A DNA stretch of 64,000 bases, from assembly GCA_902806565.1 (NCBI GenBank), contig CADCXA010000023.1:1-64000 (forward strand), in the 5' to 3' direction. Below are positions 27,440 through 41,774 of the stretch, piece after piece; within the stretch, counting starts at the first letter, position 1; every line of letters starts with the position of its first letter. The stretch comes from Hypoxylon rubiginosum. Taxonomy: Eukaryota; Ascomycota; Sordariomycetes; Xylariales; Hypoxylaceae. The notes under the pieces are model-generated. The model made no database searches. It saw only the letters and a list, made by a program, of their open reading frames with translations, and was not told the DNA's origin. The position numbers and the translations under genes are program-made.

Positions 27440-27885
27440 AATAAATAAAAATGAAAACTTTTTAAAATATATTATTAACTAATTTTAATATTTTTAAATA
27501 AATTTAAATAAAAGTATAATTATTTATACTTAAAAAATAATAAATTATATATAAATAAAATAAAATTAAAAAAACTTTTAATAAAAACTTATAATGGTTT
27601 TAACATATAAATTAATTATTAAATTTATATATAAAAGTAAAAATATATATTATTTTAAAATATATACCTTATAATCTTTTTTTAAAAATAATAAATAATA
27701 TATTAATAATAATAAACGCTAAAGGAATTTATTATATTAATAAGATATATTAAGAATTAAAGTGAAATATATTTTAAAACTAGCTTATTTAAATAATTAA
27801 AACCTATAAAACTTTAAGTAATTAATTATAACTTTAAAATTTTAATAAAATAAGTTTTATATATATTTAAATTTTTATAATTAGT
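27440..27885. repeat. Partial copy of the C/D repeat start
   Basis: 27440-27700 aligns with 10830-11090 at the start of repeat C. 27700-27885 aligns with 40125-40290 at the start of D. After 27890 the similarity stops. It therefore bridges the two other copies and shows that a roughly 170-bp module is missing from C, while the first 260 bp are missing from D. Confidence 0.65.
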
Positions 27886-27889
27886 AGTA

Positions 27890-28802
27890 TTTTTATTTGC
27901 CTAAAGTCTCGTTTTAATTATATTATATTAATTTAATTTTAATTTTAATTAATTAATTTTATGTTCTTTATAAAGTATATTATTATCGCGTAGAGATTTT
28001 TTCGTTTATAAAATGAGTTTTTAAAATAATCTTAAAATAAATAACTTATTATATTTATTTATTTTATTTTATTTTATTTTTTTTTATTTTAATTATAATT
28101 AATTTTAATTTTAATTAGTGGAAACTTTTGTTTTTTTATTATATTTATATTATTTAAATAAGAAAATATTTAATTGGTTATTAAGTTTTTAAGAATATTA
28201 TAATATATTTTTATAATGTAAGAATTATTTAAATAAAATGTTAATTAAGTTTTTTTTTAAATTTAAATATTAGATTTATTAATAATATAGCTAATAAAAC
28301 CGTTAAAAAATATAAAAACCACTTGAAATTTAATAAAATTATAACTAATATTTAACATTAAATAGGTAGTAGATATTTATAAATTTTAAGAAGTATTTTT
28401 AAAAGTTATTTAATATATTAATTTTATATTTTTTAATATTATTAATTTTTTTTTAATAATTTTATTAATTATAATAGTTTTAATATTTTTAAAATTATTT
28501 TTATTAATAGTATTTTATTTTTTTTGTTAAGTTTTTAAAACTTTTTTATTAATTTTATATTATAATTTATATAAAAGTTTTAAGTTTTAATTAATTAATA
28601 GTTTATTTAAAAAAAAAAAAAAAACCAACTTTATATATTTTATATATTTTATTAAACCCATTATTAATTAAATTAATATTAGTGTTTTTACACGCAATTA
28701 ATTAATTATTAATTTTTATTATTAAAATTAATTTTAATATATTTTATTAAATATTATTAAGTTTATAAATTAAAATTATTACTATATTTTTATATAACTT
28801 TT
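27890..28802. other. Unassigned A/T-rich DNA between repeat fragment and F2
   Basis: Homopolymer-rich A/T sequence with a few G/C islands (27900 gcctaaagtctcg; 27985 tatcgcgtagag). No open frame or terminal repeat was found. Confidence 0.4.
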
Positions 28803-28804
28803 TA

Positions 28805-31009
28805 TTATTTATTCTTAACTAGTAAAAACAATTTACCGGCGAACTTATAAAATTAATTAAAACCTACTTATTTTATTTATATGTAATTTAATTAACTTTA
28901 TTTTATATAATATAAAATTAAAAATTTAAAGTGAATATTAATTAATTTATTTAAATATAAAGTTTAAGATTAATTAGTTATATAATTATTAAGAATTAAA
29001 ATATAACTTTTAATATAAAATATTAATTTTTAACTTTTTATAAAAATATTATTTTTTAAATATAAATTTAAATAACTTTATTAAAATTTAATATAATATT
29101 TTATAATGAAAAGATAATAACTAAAACTATTTTAAATATTATTTAAAATAATATTTTTACTTATATGGTATTTTTTAAGTATATAAATTCTTAATTTATT
29201 ATATATTATTAATTTTATAAACAACCATTTATAAAAGCTTTTTAAAACGCTTAAATATTAACTTATAAATAAAAAAAAAAGTTTGTTAAATAAATTATTT
29301 ATTAAAATTTAATAAAATACATTTTTAGTTATAATATTATATGTTTAATTATAAAAAATTTAATAAACTTAAAAGAGTTTTTAAGTAAAAATTAACCTAA
29401 GGTTTTTATTTATTAAAATTTATTTATATATATAAAAATAAATTATAAAATTAAAACCATTAGGTTTATTAACTTTAATTTTAAAGTTATAAAATAATAT
29501 TTTAATATTAAATAAAATAAATATAAGTAAATAAGGTTTAAATTAATTTTTAATATAAATAAAAAAGATATTATAACTAAATATAATAAAAAAGCCATAT
29601 TTTTTTTATATATTTAACTTAATTAATTAATTATAATATTAAGAATTAATAGATTAATTTTAAAAAACTTAATATCTAAGAAATCTTTTATAAAAAACCT
29701 GTAAAACTGTTCTTAAATATTTTTTATTAAATGTATAAATATTATAAGTTAGTTTTTTAAACTAAGTATAATTTTTAAAGGAAAAAATATATAAATAAAT
29801 TAGTTTAAAAAGTAATTTAAAACTATAGTTAATTAATATTATATAACGTTTAAAAACGGTTAAACAAATAATAAAATTACTGTTAAATAACTAAAAAACA
29901 TATTTATTATTAAAATTAAACTTTTATTAAAATTCCTTTATAAAATATACTTATTAATATTTAATAACTATAAAAGTTATATATTAATTAGTATATTAAT
30001 TTTTCTAACTTTAAATATTATTTTCTTAATTTTCCCATTTCTTTTTAATTCTTTATATACTAATAAAAATAGGCCTTAAAATAAATTTATATTTATTTAT
30101 TTTTTAATAATATTTACTTATATTTTTTATTAATATATATTTTCTACGGGTTTTAATTATTAAATAATAATTCTTATAACGCTTTAAAATTTATTTATTA
30201 TTAAATTTTAAATAAATTATTTATAATAACTAATTTTAATTTTATAAATAAGCTTAATTTTTTATATTATTATTTAAAAGTTAAAGTAATTATTTTAATT
30301 ATAAAAAATAATAAATCCAGTTTTAAAATAATAAGAAATTAACTAATTAATTATTTTAAAGTATTATAATATTTTAAAATTTAATTAAACAAGGAAAATA
30401 TTAAAAAGTTAATTTAATAAAACTTAAATATTTATAATTTTATAATATTAATTTTAACGTTATATATAAAACGTTATATTTAAAATTTATTTAAAATATT
30501 AAACTTAAATATCTATAAGATACTTAAAAATATAATAAAACTATTTAACCGCTAAATAACTAAATTAACTTTTAAAAATTAAAAAATATTTACACTTAAA
30601 ACTTAAATTAAATATAACTAAATTAAAAAACATAAAAAAGGTTTTAACTTTAATAAGAAATTTATTATTATTATTAAAATATTTATAGTTAATAGTAGTA
30701 TTAATAAGCAAGTTAAAACAACTTAATTATTTATTATTATTAAAAATAAAAAATAAAAATAAGATTTTAAAAATATAAATAAAAAGGATTATATTACTAT
30801 ATATATACTTTTTTAAAATACATATTTTAACAAGGCAATTTAAGCTTTAACTAAATATATTAATTAATTAATTAATTTTATTTTTATTTATAATAATTAT
30901 ATATTTTTATAATTTTTTATAGATTAATTAAAACCTTTAAAAATAAGTGGGTTTTAGTTAATTTTACAGGTTTATCGGTAGGTTATTCTCGCTAGTTAAA
31001 AACAAATAA
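28805..31009 (+). mobile_element. Fot1/pogo-like TIR transposon F, copy 2 (RIPped)
   Basis: Full-length partner of 19112-21317, about 2.2 kb, flanked by TA at 28803-28804 and 31010-31011. The inverted ends are 28805-28874 and 30940-31009. The right end is the best preserved of the four and keeps ctcgctag and the terminal AACAAATAA. The interior is more mutated than copy 1 (the DNHGS box of F1 reads NNYKS here). Some bases that survive here are lost in copy 1 (for example ttaccggcgaac near 28830), so the two were mutated independently. Confidence 0.75.
29500..30110 (+). pseudogene. DDE transposase relic (F2)
   Basis: Colinear with the F1 transposase. The first-Asp box lies at about 29546-29580 and the second at about 29953-29980. 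Both catalytic Asp codons appear as AAT, the change expected from RIP of GAT after T. Multiple stops are present. It is identified only through its alignment with F1, which keeps the second Asp. Confidence 0.6.
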
Positions 31010-31011
31010 TA

Positions 31012-32090
31012 AGGAAAATTTAAAACTTAATTATTAATATTTTTAACTTTTAAATTTTATTATAAATCAATATTAATAAATATTTAATTATATTAATATA
31101 AAAAAAATATTAATTATTTTAAATAATATAAAATAAACTAAAAATAATTTATTATTAATATGTATTTTTACCGTTAATTATTTTTTATGTTCCGTTTAAA
31201 TAAATTTATTAAATATTTAATAAATTTATTTATATTAATATATTAATTTAAACTATTAATTTATTGATTTTAATTTTAATATAAATATATTTAATATTAA
31301 TTATACCGTGAAAAATAATTTATATAAGTAAAAATAATAATTTATTATTAACTAAAAATATATTAAGTTAATTTTTTAATAAATATTTGTTAATTAGTAA
31401 TATATTTATTAATATATTAAAAAAAAAAACTAGGTTTATTAGCTTTTAATAAAAGTTTTATAAACCTAGGGTTTATTAACTTTATTTTTAATATAAAGGT
31501 TTAATATAAGATTAATTAATATATAATAGTAATTAATATTATATATAATAATATATAAATTAAATTATTTAACGTTATAATAAAAAAAATTATTTAAAAT
31601 TAATAAGTTTAATATATTATTATTTAATATAAGTAAAATTTTAATAATTAAAAATTTATAAATATTAATTACTTTTATTTAGATTATTTTAAGTTATATA
31701 AAAAAAATAAGATTATTTATTTTAATAAGAAAATAATTTATTATTTTACTTAGTTTTTTATTAAAATAATATAATAAATTATTAATATTAATAATATTAA
31801 ATAAAAAAACATTTAAAGTTAGATTTATAAATTATATTATGGTAAAATTATAACTTAATAAGTTATTTAACTTTTTTTTATTAAACGTGAAATTATATTA
31901 AATAATTTAATTTATTATATAAAAAAGTTATTTATATAATTTAAAATATTAAAGTTTAAAGCTTTTTAAAAAATTAAAAATACTAAGTATATAAAATAAA
32001 ATTATTTTTAAAATAAAGATATATAAACTTAAATAATAAAATTAATTTAATTTTATTATACGGTTAATTTAATAAAGGTTAATATTTAAA
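31012..32090. other. Unassigned DNA upstream of Gypsy H
   Basis: A/T-rich sequence in which the 5' LTR and leader of Gypsy H should lie. I searched by eye for a copy of this stretch at 36-40 kb and found no convincing LTR pair, so no boundary is given. Confidence 0.35.
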
Positions 32091-32454
32091 TTAATTTTAT
32101 TTATTAAACTTTAAATAAGTAGTTTATTTTAATAATTATTATATTAATAAATATAAACTTTAATAATTATTTAACTTATTTAAATTAATATTAAAAAGTA
32201 TAATAATTAAGTTTCTTAACGTTTAAAAAAAAGATTTAACGTTAAAAATAAATAAATAAATAACTTATTAAGAATTTAATGTTATTTAATAAAATAATTA
32301 CTAATTAATTTAATACTTTTTTTAGTAATTTTAATAAAACCACTTTAAATTAAAAAGTATTAAATAATAATATAAGTTTAATTAATAATGTTTTTTAAGG
32401 AAATTTCTATAATAAAAATTATTAAAATAAAAGAAAATATATTAATAACCATTT

Positions 32455-32690
32455 TATTAAAAATAAAAATAATAAAACTAAGGATAAAAATAATAAAACT
32501 AAAAGTAATAAGCGTAATAATATTAAAAGTAGATTAAATTATTTTTATAATAAATTAAACTATTTTTATAATAAATTAAATTATTTTTATAGTAATTTAA
32601 ATTATTTTTATTATAATTTTAATAAATTTTATATTTATTATTATTAAAAAAACTGTTAATTTTTAAAGCGTTATTAGCGCCAATAAATTT
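32455..32690 (+). pseudogene. gag 3' part of H: short tandem repeats and zinc-knuckle-like relic
   Basis: About three copies of an aaaaataataaaactaa-type unit (32460-32520) are followed by about four copies of a 22-bp unit (ttaaattatttttataataa, 32533-32622), typical of low-complexity basic/Asn-rich gag tails. Immediately after, one frame reads YIYYYxKNCxFLKRY. With Cys to Tyr and Trp to stop changes expected from RIP, this fits CxxCxxxxCWxxxxH, the altered zinc knuckle seen in one fungal Gypsy lineage. The motif is short and partly inferred. Confidence 0.45.
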
Positions 32691-34689
32691 ACACTGGTAA
32701 AAAAAAGGATAATTATATTACTAATAAAATAATATATAAATAAGATAATTTTAATTAAAAAAAAAAATATACTTAAAATAAATAATTATATTATAATAAA
32801 TAATTTTAAAAAAATAAATAAGAATTTTAATAATAATTTAATTATTTGATATTTTAATAAATAAATAATATAAATATTAAAAAAAGAAGAATATGTTTTA
32901 AATATAAAAAAGTATTTAAATTTTATAATAAATATTTTAAATATATTTTTATTAATTTTTACACATTATTTAAATTAAGAAAATATAAATTATATAAGTT
33001 TTAATTTAGTAATTTATTTAACTTTAAATAATTAAAATTAATATATAAAAAGTTTATTATAAAAAATATACTTAATATCTTTTTTATAAATTTAATATAA
33101 CTTAATAATAAATTTTTATAAAATGAAGTTTTAATTATTAATAACGTTAAAATAATTAATATAGTGTTAATATTAAAAACTTATAATAATATATTAATAT
33201 AATATTTTTTTTTTAAATTAATATATTAAATAATAATAAAAAATTAATATTATATATTAATAATAAAATATTTTATTATATAATAAATTAAGTTTAGTTT
33301 AATAAGTTTATTAAAAAATATAATATATTTAAATTAGAAAAATTAATTATTATAAGTAAAATAACTAGTAAAATATTTATAATAAAAAAAGTAAGATTTA
33401 TAATTAATTTTATTATTAATTACTATAGTAAAATATAATAATTAGTATAAATTAAAGTAAAAATATAAATTTATAGTAAATATTTAACATTAAATTTATT
33501 ATTTAATAATAAGTTTTATAATAAATATAATATTATATTTAATTATTTATATAAATATATAATCTTAGAATTTTATATTATTATTAAGATATTAATTTAA
33601 TTTTATTAAAAGTGTAATAATAAGAGATAAATTATAGTTATATAGTATATTATTATTTTATTAAAAACTATTAAACCGATTTTAGTTTATTATATTAAAT
33701 TAAATAAAAGCCACGATTATATATTTATTTTAATATTATTAAAAGTGGTATATAGTATTTATATTATAAATTCCGTTAAAATAATAATTTATATTAATTA
33801 CATTAATTAACTAATATTAATTAATTAAAAATAAAAACTAGATTATATAGGTAAAATTTTAAATAAAAGCTATGTTAAAATAATATAAAAAAAAACCAAT
33901 ATAACTTAAGTAGTAGTTAAAGATATTAATTTTATTAATAAGGTTGATTTTTTTTTTATAGAATTTAATATATTAATAGATTTAAAAAAGGCATTTAAAT
34001 TTAATTTAATAATTATAAAAAATATATAAAAAAGCTTTAAAATTAAAGGAAAAAATTACATAAAATTTATAACGTTATTTTTAAGTGTAATTAAACTTAA
34101 AAATATATTAATAGTTATATTTAAATAAAATGTTTATTATATTAATAATAATTTTTTATTTATTAAAAAGTTAAATATATTAGTTAATAAGTATAATATT
34201 TAAAATAATAAAAGTATAATAAAAATACTAAAAAATAAAAAAATAATAATGGATTTTATTAAAAATTAGTAAAATAAATATAAACTAAAAGAAGTTTATT
34301 TTTTAAGTGTTAAAAATTAAAAATTTTTTAATAAAAATTTTAATAAATTATATAAAAAAAGTAAAATAAAATAGATAAAAAAGTTAACTTTGTTTATTTA
34401 TTTTTATTTTATTATGTAAAAAATAATTAATAATTATAAAAAAAATTATATAATAATTAATTTTAAAGTATTTAATAAAAATATATTATTTAATATTTAT
34501 CCCTTATTACAATAAAAAGAAATTATATAATATATAAGAAATAAAAGAATTTTTAGTGTTATTAATAGCTTAATGTTTTTTTATTAATTTTTAATAACTA
34601 TATATTATTAATATAAAATGGTGGTGGTTTTTTTAAAAAGATTAAAAGTATTTAATATTTATTTTATAGGTTTTTAAAACTTGTTAATA

Positions 34690-35110
34690 TTTATATAATA
34701 TTTTATAGATTAATAGCTTTTATTATTTAAAGAGTTTATTAAAATTTATATAAATAATATTATTATTTTTAATAACTTTAAAAAAAAATATTTGTATTAT
34801 TTTAAAAATGTTTTTTAAATGTGTTTTAAGATTAAATTAACGTTATTATTTAAAAAATCTTTTTTTAACTATTCTTTTATTAAATTACTTGGATTTATAA
34901 TAAATAAATTTAAAATTATAATAATTATAAACTATATTAAGATATTAAAGAAAATTAAAATACTAATAATTTTTATTATATTTAAAATTTATTTTAAGTT
35001 GTTAGTTTTTTTATATAAATATATCCCCTGGTATATTTAAAAAGTTAAATTATTATAAATTTAAAAAATAATATTATTAGTTAAAAAATATAAAAATAAA
35101 ATATTACCGT
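34690..35110 (+). pseudogene. Reverse transcriptase core of Gypsy H
   Basis: One + strand frame reads YINNIIIF at 34747-34770, the YxDD catalytic box (YIDDIxIF) with both Asp codons changed to AAT. It continues through KNVF and a stop into an unbroken 73-codon stretch, 34819-35040. That stretch holds TLLFKKSFF, LLGFIINKF and YKYIPWYI. These fit the fungal Gypsy order of SPTKSxxxYPSxxLLGxxVxxxG followed by YLGLTxxLRxYIPxYxQK. The enzyme would copy element RNA into DNA in the virus-like particle. With both catalytic Asp codons and several Gln codons lost it cannot work. The RNase H and integrase that should follow (35.2-37 kb) could not be read. Confidence 0.75.
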
Positions 35111-35999
35111 TTATATTTTTTACTAAAAAAAGGTATATAATAAAGATATTTTTCTAATTAACTAAATCTAAGTTAAAATTATTTAAAATTTTATAATCTT
35201 AACTTATTAAACCTAGTTATTTAATATATTAAAACTTTAATAATATAATATTCGTTAAAATAAATACCTTAAAAAAAAAAAACTTTAATATAATAATTTT
35301 TTATTATAATAATAATTAGAATTAAAAGAATATAATATTAAATAATGTTTAACTAGTAATATATTTATTTAAGGTTTTAACTAAGATTTAATTTTAGTTT
35401 TATATTAAGCTAATTATAGTATTAATTAATTATATTACTATAAAAAATATTATAAATTATATTAATTTTAAAATAATAAATATTAACAAGATAAATAACT
35501 AATTAATAGTTATTTTAATATTCCTTTTTTAATATTAAATAAATATATATTATATATAAAGTTACTTAAATTTTATTTTAAACACGTTATTATATTTATT
35601 AACTAAAAATATTTTAATAAATTAGAAAAAAAGGAATAACGTTATAAAATTAAAATTTAATAATATAATTAATAATTTTAGTTATTATATTATTAAAATT
35701 AAAATTAATAAAAACTTTAAAATAAAAGTTATTATTAAATATAATTATAATAAAAGATTATAATAATTACGTTAAATTCTTTTTAACGTTAAGGAAAATA
35801 AAAAGGATATTATTAAATAATATAAATATATTTTATTAAATAACTTAATATATTATATTAATTATATAAAATATTAATGTTTATATTTTTTTTTAATATA
35901 TATAAAAGAACTATTTAAAATAATATATAATTATAAACATTATTTTAGTTTTAAATGTATAATTTAAAATTTAAAAAGTATATTAATTTAAAACATATT

Positions 36000-38900
36000 A
36001 TAAAAAGTTAAGGAATATATTTAATTTTATTTTAAATATTAAAAAAATAAGATAAATAAGTTTAAATTTTTAAAAAACTTTAAATTAATTAAGTTACCAG
36101 TTATTTTCTTTTATATAATAACTTAGGATTTTATAATTAAATTATTATTAATCTTATTAAAAAAAAGTTTTTAAATAATATTAAAATATATAATATTTAA
36201 CATATTAATAGTTATTATTTATAAGTTTAATAAAAAAATCTTACTAATTTTTAAAAACATTATATATATAATAAAAAAATAAGAAATATTAATATTATAA
36301 ATATTATAACTTTTAAATTAAAAGATATTAATTAAAGTTATTTTAAATAAAGATTTTAAATTTATATTTAAGTTTTAATAAATTATATTTACTAGATTAA
36401 GATTTTTACTAATAATATTAATTATTTAATATCCTTAAACCGATAGTTAATTTAAATAAAGAAATTAAAATATAAAAATTATAATTTATTATTATTATTT
36501 AACGATATTTATAATATTATAAATTAATATAATTCCAGTTTTATAATATAATATAAATAATATTAAATTGTTTGTTTTTAATAGATTTTTAAATAAAATA
36601 ATCTATAATAAACTAAACATTAAAAAGGTGTTTAAATATAAAATAAGTATAAAAAGTAAATAAACATAGCTTGTTTAATTTTAACTACTTTTTATTAAAC
36701 GATTATAAAAACTTTTAAAATATCCTATAAAAAAAAACGTTTAATAAAACTATGTTTTTAATATTACGATTATTTACTAACTATATTAAAAAGAAAATAA
36801 ATAATATCTTAAAAAAAATCCCGTAAAAATTTTCCTTTAAATATAAAGTATCTATAAAATATCACGTGCTATTTTTATAAGGTAACTAATATCCGTAACA
36901 TTAGTTTAATAAATTTAAACTTTAAAATATAATTTTTACATTTAAAATCTTTATTAATTTTATTAATTTAAATGTTTTAAAATAAATTTATTAAAAAAAA
37001 GTTAAAATAGTAATTAATTTTATAGCCGTAAATATTAAAACTAGATATAACATTAAATATAATTTAATTTTTTTTAATAAAAAAGAAATAATTTATTTAT
37101 AATTATATAAAAGATATTATCTTCTTGGAAAGCTATTAAAAAAATAGTTAATTTAATATATAAACTTATTATTTATTGTTTAAAAAATTAATAAATTAAT
37201 ATATAAAATTAATATTTTATTATATTAATAAATTTATAAAGCTATTTTAATGGTATAATTTTATTATATTTTATAATTAAAAAGAATTATAATTAAAAAT
37301 AATAATAATAATTAGATTTTTTATAAAATAAAAACCTTACTTAATTAACATATAAATAAATAAAAAAGCTAATTAATTTTAAAGTATATAATTAAATAAA
37401 AAGGTTATTTATAAATTTATAATTAATAATATTTAAGATAAGTTTTAATATAAAATATAATAGAATTTATTAATATTTATAATAAAGTTAATTTATTAAG
37501 TATTAATAATTTAAAAATTAAAAGTTTAAAAGAAAATATTAATATTTTAAAAACTTAATTAATTGTAAAAAAAACTAAACTTATATAAAATAATAATTAG
37601 TTTAAGTAAAATAACATTAAAATTATTTTAAAGTAATTTTAACTAGTTATTAAATTAAAAAACGCTTTTAAAGTTATTAAAATTATAGATATTATATTTA
37701 AAATTAATATTTTAGTATTAATTTTATAAAAATTAAATTAATTAGTTAGAATATTTATAAGATTTTAATAAAAATACGTACTTTAGTAATTTCCTTATTT
37801 AAAAATAATATACGTAGATAATATATATATTATTTAAGAAAATATATATATTATTTAAAAAAATATATATATATTTAAATTTATCGGCGATATATATTAA
37901 AAAAAGTATATATATATTTAACTTTACTAGTATATAAATATAAATAGCTGGTAAAACTACTTTTTTTTTCTTTTTCTTTTTATAAAATCTTTTTTTAATT
38001 AGCTTTTATATATTTAATTTTCTTTTTTAAATTATTTTATTTATAGTTAAACATATTTATATATATTTTTTAAATTGAAATATTATTTAAATATTTTATT
38101 TAATAAATTATTTAATTAAAATATTATTAAAAATAACTTATATAATAAATTTATTTATTATTATAACATTTAAACGCTTAGTTTTAAAAATAGTAATGTT
38201 TTAATATTTTTATAAAATAATTAAAAAAGAAGTGGAAACTAATAAAAATAATAAAACGTTAAATTTAACTATAAAAAACTTATTTATATTTATTAATAAA
38301 TTAATAAATTACTTATTATTTAAAATAATATAACTTTTAAATATACTTATTAACGTTTTTTTAAATATAGTTAATTTTATATTTTACTAATTTATATTTA
38401 ATATTAATATTACATTTATAATTAAAAGTTTAAATATTATTTTAAGTAGTTTCCTTAAATGATTTATTAGATTTAACTTTAATTATAATATTTTTATTAT
38501 TTTTATTACTAAAAAAATTATTAATATTAATAAAAAACCTATAAATAATAATATTATAATAAAAACTAAGCTTAACATTTAAAATAAAAATAAAATAACT
38601 AGAAAAGTTAAATTTAAAATCTTTAATAATAATATTATATTTAATATAAATAATAATAATAATAATATTAATAATATAAATTTAAAGTAAATTAATTTTT
38701 TAAAGAAATTCCTAGGTTATAATTATTATTAAGAATAATTTAAATTATATTAATAAGTAATTAAAAGTAATTTAAAATTCCAAAAAAATAAACGCTAAAA
38801 TTAAAATAAGTTTTTAAAAGTGTAGTTTTATTAAAGCTAATTAAAACCTTTTTTATTTTAATATTAAAAAGAAACTTAATATAGTTATAAGCTTAAAATA

Positions 38901-40124
38901 TTAATAAAAAATATATAAAATATTTTTAATAAAACCGTGGATTTAATAGTAAAATATATAAGAAAAGTTAATTAAATTAAATTAATAATAATAACTAAAT
39001 ATACTTTTATTAATAAAATGTTTTATTAACTTTTTAAAAAACTGTATTTACTTTAAAAATTAATTTAAATAAAACGTTAATAAATTTATAAAAAACAACT
39101 ATTAATAATTAAAAATTCTTAACGTTAATTAGTTAAAAATTGTTTAAATTAATAAAAATACTTATAAAAATATTAATATAATATTTTAAAGAATTAAGTG
39201 ATTATTTTTTTAAACTAGATTAATTTAAATAATATAACTGAAAATATATATTAAAATACCTAAGTTTTAATAATTTTTAATTAAATAATAAAAAAATCAA
39301 CTATTAGGTTTCTTATTATAAAATTATATAAATAATAATATAATTAATTAAAATAATAATTCTTAATTAATTAATTAAGATATTAATAAAATAAAAACAA
39401 AAAAAATTAATATTAATTAATAAGTTTTTAAATAATAATAATTAATTATAAATAATTAATTATTTAAATTAAAATCATTAAAAGTTTAGTTTATTAAAAA
39501 AAGAAATATTAATATTAATAATTAAGTTTTTTAATAATAATAAGAACTTTAATTTATTAAAAAAAAATATATTAATATTAATAATTAAAATTTTTAAGTT
39601 ATTATAATAACTAATATTTAAATCTTTTATTTTAATTAAATTTTTTAGTAATAACAAGTTATTAAGTTATAAAACGTTAATTTAATTATTATTTTTTTAA
39701 ATAAAATTATTATAAGATTAGGAAATAAAATTCTATAAGTAATTAAAAGAAATAAAAACAATATAAAAAACATATTAAAAGTTATAAAATTAAAATATAA
39801 TAATATTAATAATATTATTAAAGTAATAAAAAAAACTTAAAAGGAAATTAAAATAATAAGAATATAAATTAAAAAAATAATTAAATAATAAACTAGTAAT
39901 ATTTATATATTAAAAAATATTAATAAATATATATAAATTTTATTAGTTATTATTAATTAAATATAAGTAAAAATTAAAGTTACTGCTAAAAATCTAGTTT
40001 ATTTTAAAGGAAAACTTAATATATTAATAACATTTATTATTAATAACGTTATTTAATAATATTAAAAAAGAATAATAATAAATAATATAAACATTATTTT
40101 TTTTTTTTATTAAAAAAAAGATAA
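36000..40124. other. 4.1 kb of unassigned RIPped DNA
   Basis: It probably contains the 3' part of H and further relics. A run of TA-rich dinucleotide repeats lies at 37810-37925. 38570-38700 has a polyAsn-like aataataat stretch of the kind seen in gag tails, hinting at another retroelement start. Nothing can be assigned with confidence. G/C islands are isolated (36868 cacgtgc; 37880 atcggcga). Confidence 0.4.
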
Positions 40125-41774
40125 TAAATGTTAAAGGTACTTATTATATTAATAAAATATACTAAAAATTAAAATAAAATATATTTTAAAGCTAGTTTAT
40201 TTAAATAATTAAAATTTATAAAACTTTAAATAATTAATTATAGCTTTAAATTTTTAATAAAACAAGTTTTATATATATTTAGATTTTTATAAATAATAAT
40301 CTTTTTAAAATTTATTAAACTATTTAATAGTTGGTTATTATTAAAGTTTTTTTTAAAATAATAATGTTATATTTGGTTTTATAAAATAAAATAAATAATT
40401 AAAAACTTTAAAACGTTTTATTACTTTTATTTATTTTTAAATTTTAAATATATAAAAAGTTTTTATTATTTAATTAAATATAGGTATTTAAATATATTAA
40501 TATTAATAGGTTATTTTTAATAAATAAAACTAGCGATATAAAATAAATTAAACGTGGGGTTAAAATATTAAAATAAATATTTATTAAATATTATAAAAAG
40601 TATTAATATATTTAAATAATTAAATAATAACTATAAAAATTAAAATCCGTTAAAAATTATATAATAACTTACTAACTAAATATATTAGTTTTAAAAATAA
40701 ATAACGCTTAAACATTTTATTTATATTTTATTTTTAAAATAAAAACAATACTTTAAAAAATAAGCGGTTATAAAGGTTAATAATAAAGTTTAAAATATAA
40801 ACCTAAGTTAAATAACTTTTAATATAAATTTTAATAATAAATAAAACTTTTTAATTTTTTATATAAGTTTATATATTAATTTAACTTTTTTTATAAATAA
40901 TAATAAATATTTTAATAAGAATTTAAAAACCTGAAATAAAAAAATATTTTATATAAATAATAGTTAAATATAAATAAGCCGATTTTAAGCTATAAAAAAG
41001 TTTTATTTTAAAAAAAATATTTATATTTTATATAATAAAAAAAAAGCCGGTTAATATTCTAGCGTTTAAATTTAAATTTTATATAATAATATAACTAAAA
41101 ATAAAATAATAATAAAAGTTTTAAGTAAAAAAGTTTTTTTTTTTAACGGTTTTTTACTTTAAAATTAGTTTATTTAACGTTAAAATTTAATAACTAAAAA
41201 GCTTAATATTTTTATTAAGTTTAATATATTTTTAATATCTTTTAAAAATCTATTAATAAATATAATTTTTAAGTTAAATTATATTTATAATTATAATAAG
41301 TTTTTAAAGTAAATAACTTTTAATTAATAAAATAATATAAATAAAAAAAATCAATAAAATAAATTTATAATTTTAAGAAAAAAATTAATTTTAAAAGTTA
41401 AATAAATCAAGTTTTTAATAAATAACTTAAAAATAAATCGCCACTAGTTAAATAATTAACTAGCGGTTTTTAACATTTAGCTTTTAATGTTTTTAATAAG
41501 TTTTAATTATTTAATATATAATAAATAATTAATTTAAAATTAATATAAATAAAAGAAATTTAATTATTTATTTAAAATATAACATTATAATAGTTAAAAA
41601 ATAATGTTAATATAATATAATTTTTATTTAATATTTTAAATATAAGTTTATTTATCTTATAGCTATTTTGAAGGTAGCTATTATTTTTATTATTATATTA
41701 ATTATTTTCTTTATAAATTAATATAAAAAAATTTAATTAAGCGTAAATAAATAACGAAAATAACTATAACTTGA
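40125..41774. repeat. Repeat D, left piece
   Basis: 40125-40290 aligns with 27700-27885 and 40291-41740 aligns with 11094-12440 of repeat C. Differences are mostly C/T and G/A. D has an extra block of about 65 bp at 40706-40770 and about 20 bp near 41320. The alignment stops at about 41774 and resumes at about 45383, so this copy was opened by the cluster that contains E1 and the intact TRIM. Confidence 0.7.

Larger units (their letters stand above)
32100..36000 (+). mobile_element. Second Ty3/Gypsy relic H (internal part; ends not found)
   Basis: A gag-like region with short tandem repeats (32455-32625), a zinc-knuckle-like stretch (about 32633-32690) and an RT core (about 34700-35110) follow one another on the + strand in normal Gypsy order. 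H does not align with Gypsy G. Its RT shows the LLGxxxxxxxG...YLxLxxxLxxYIPxY pattern of a separate, common fungal Gypsy lineage. No LTR, PBS or polypurine tract could be assigned, so the limits are approximate. It appears less damaged than G around RT, where 73 codons are open. Confidence 0.65.
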
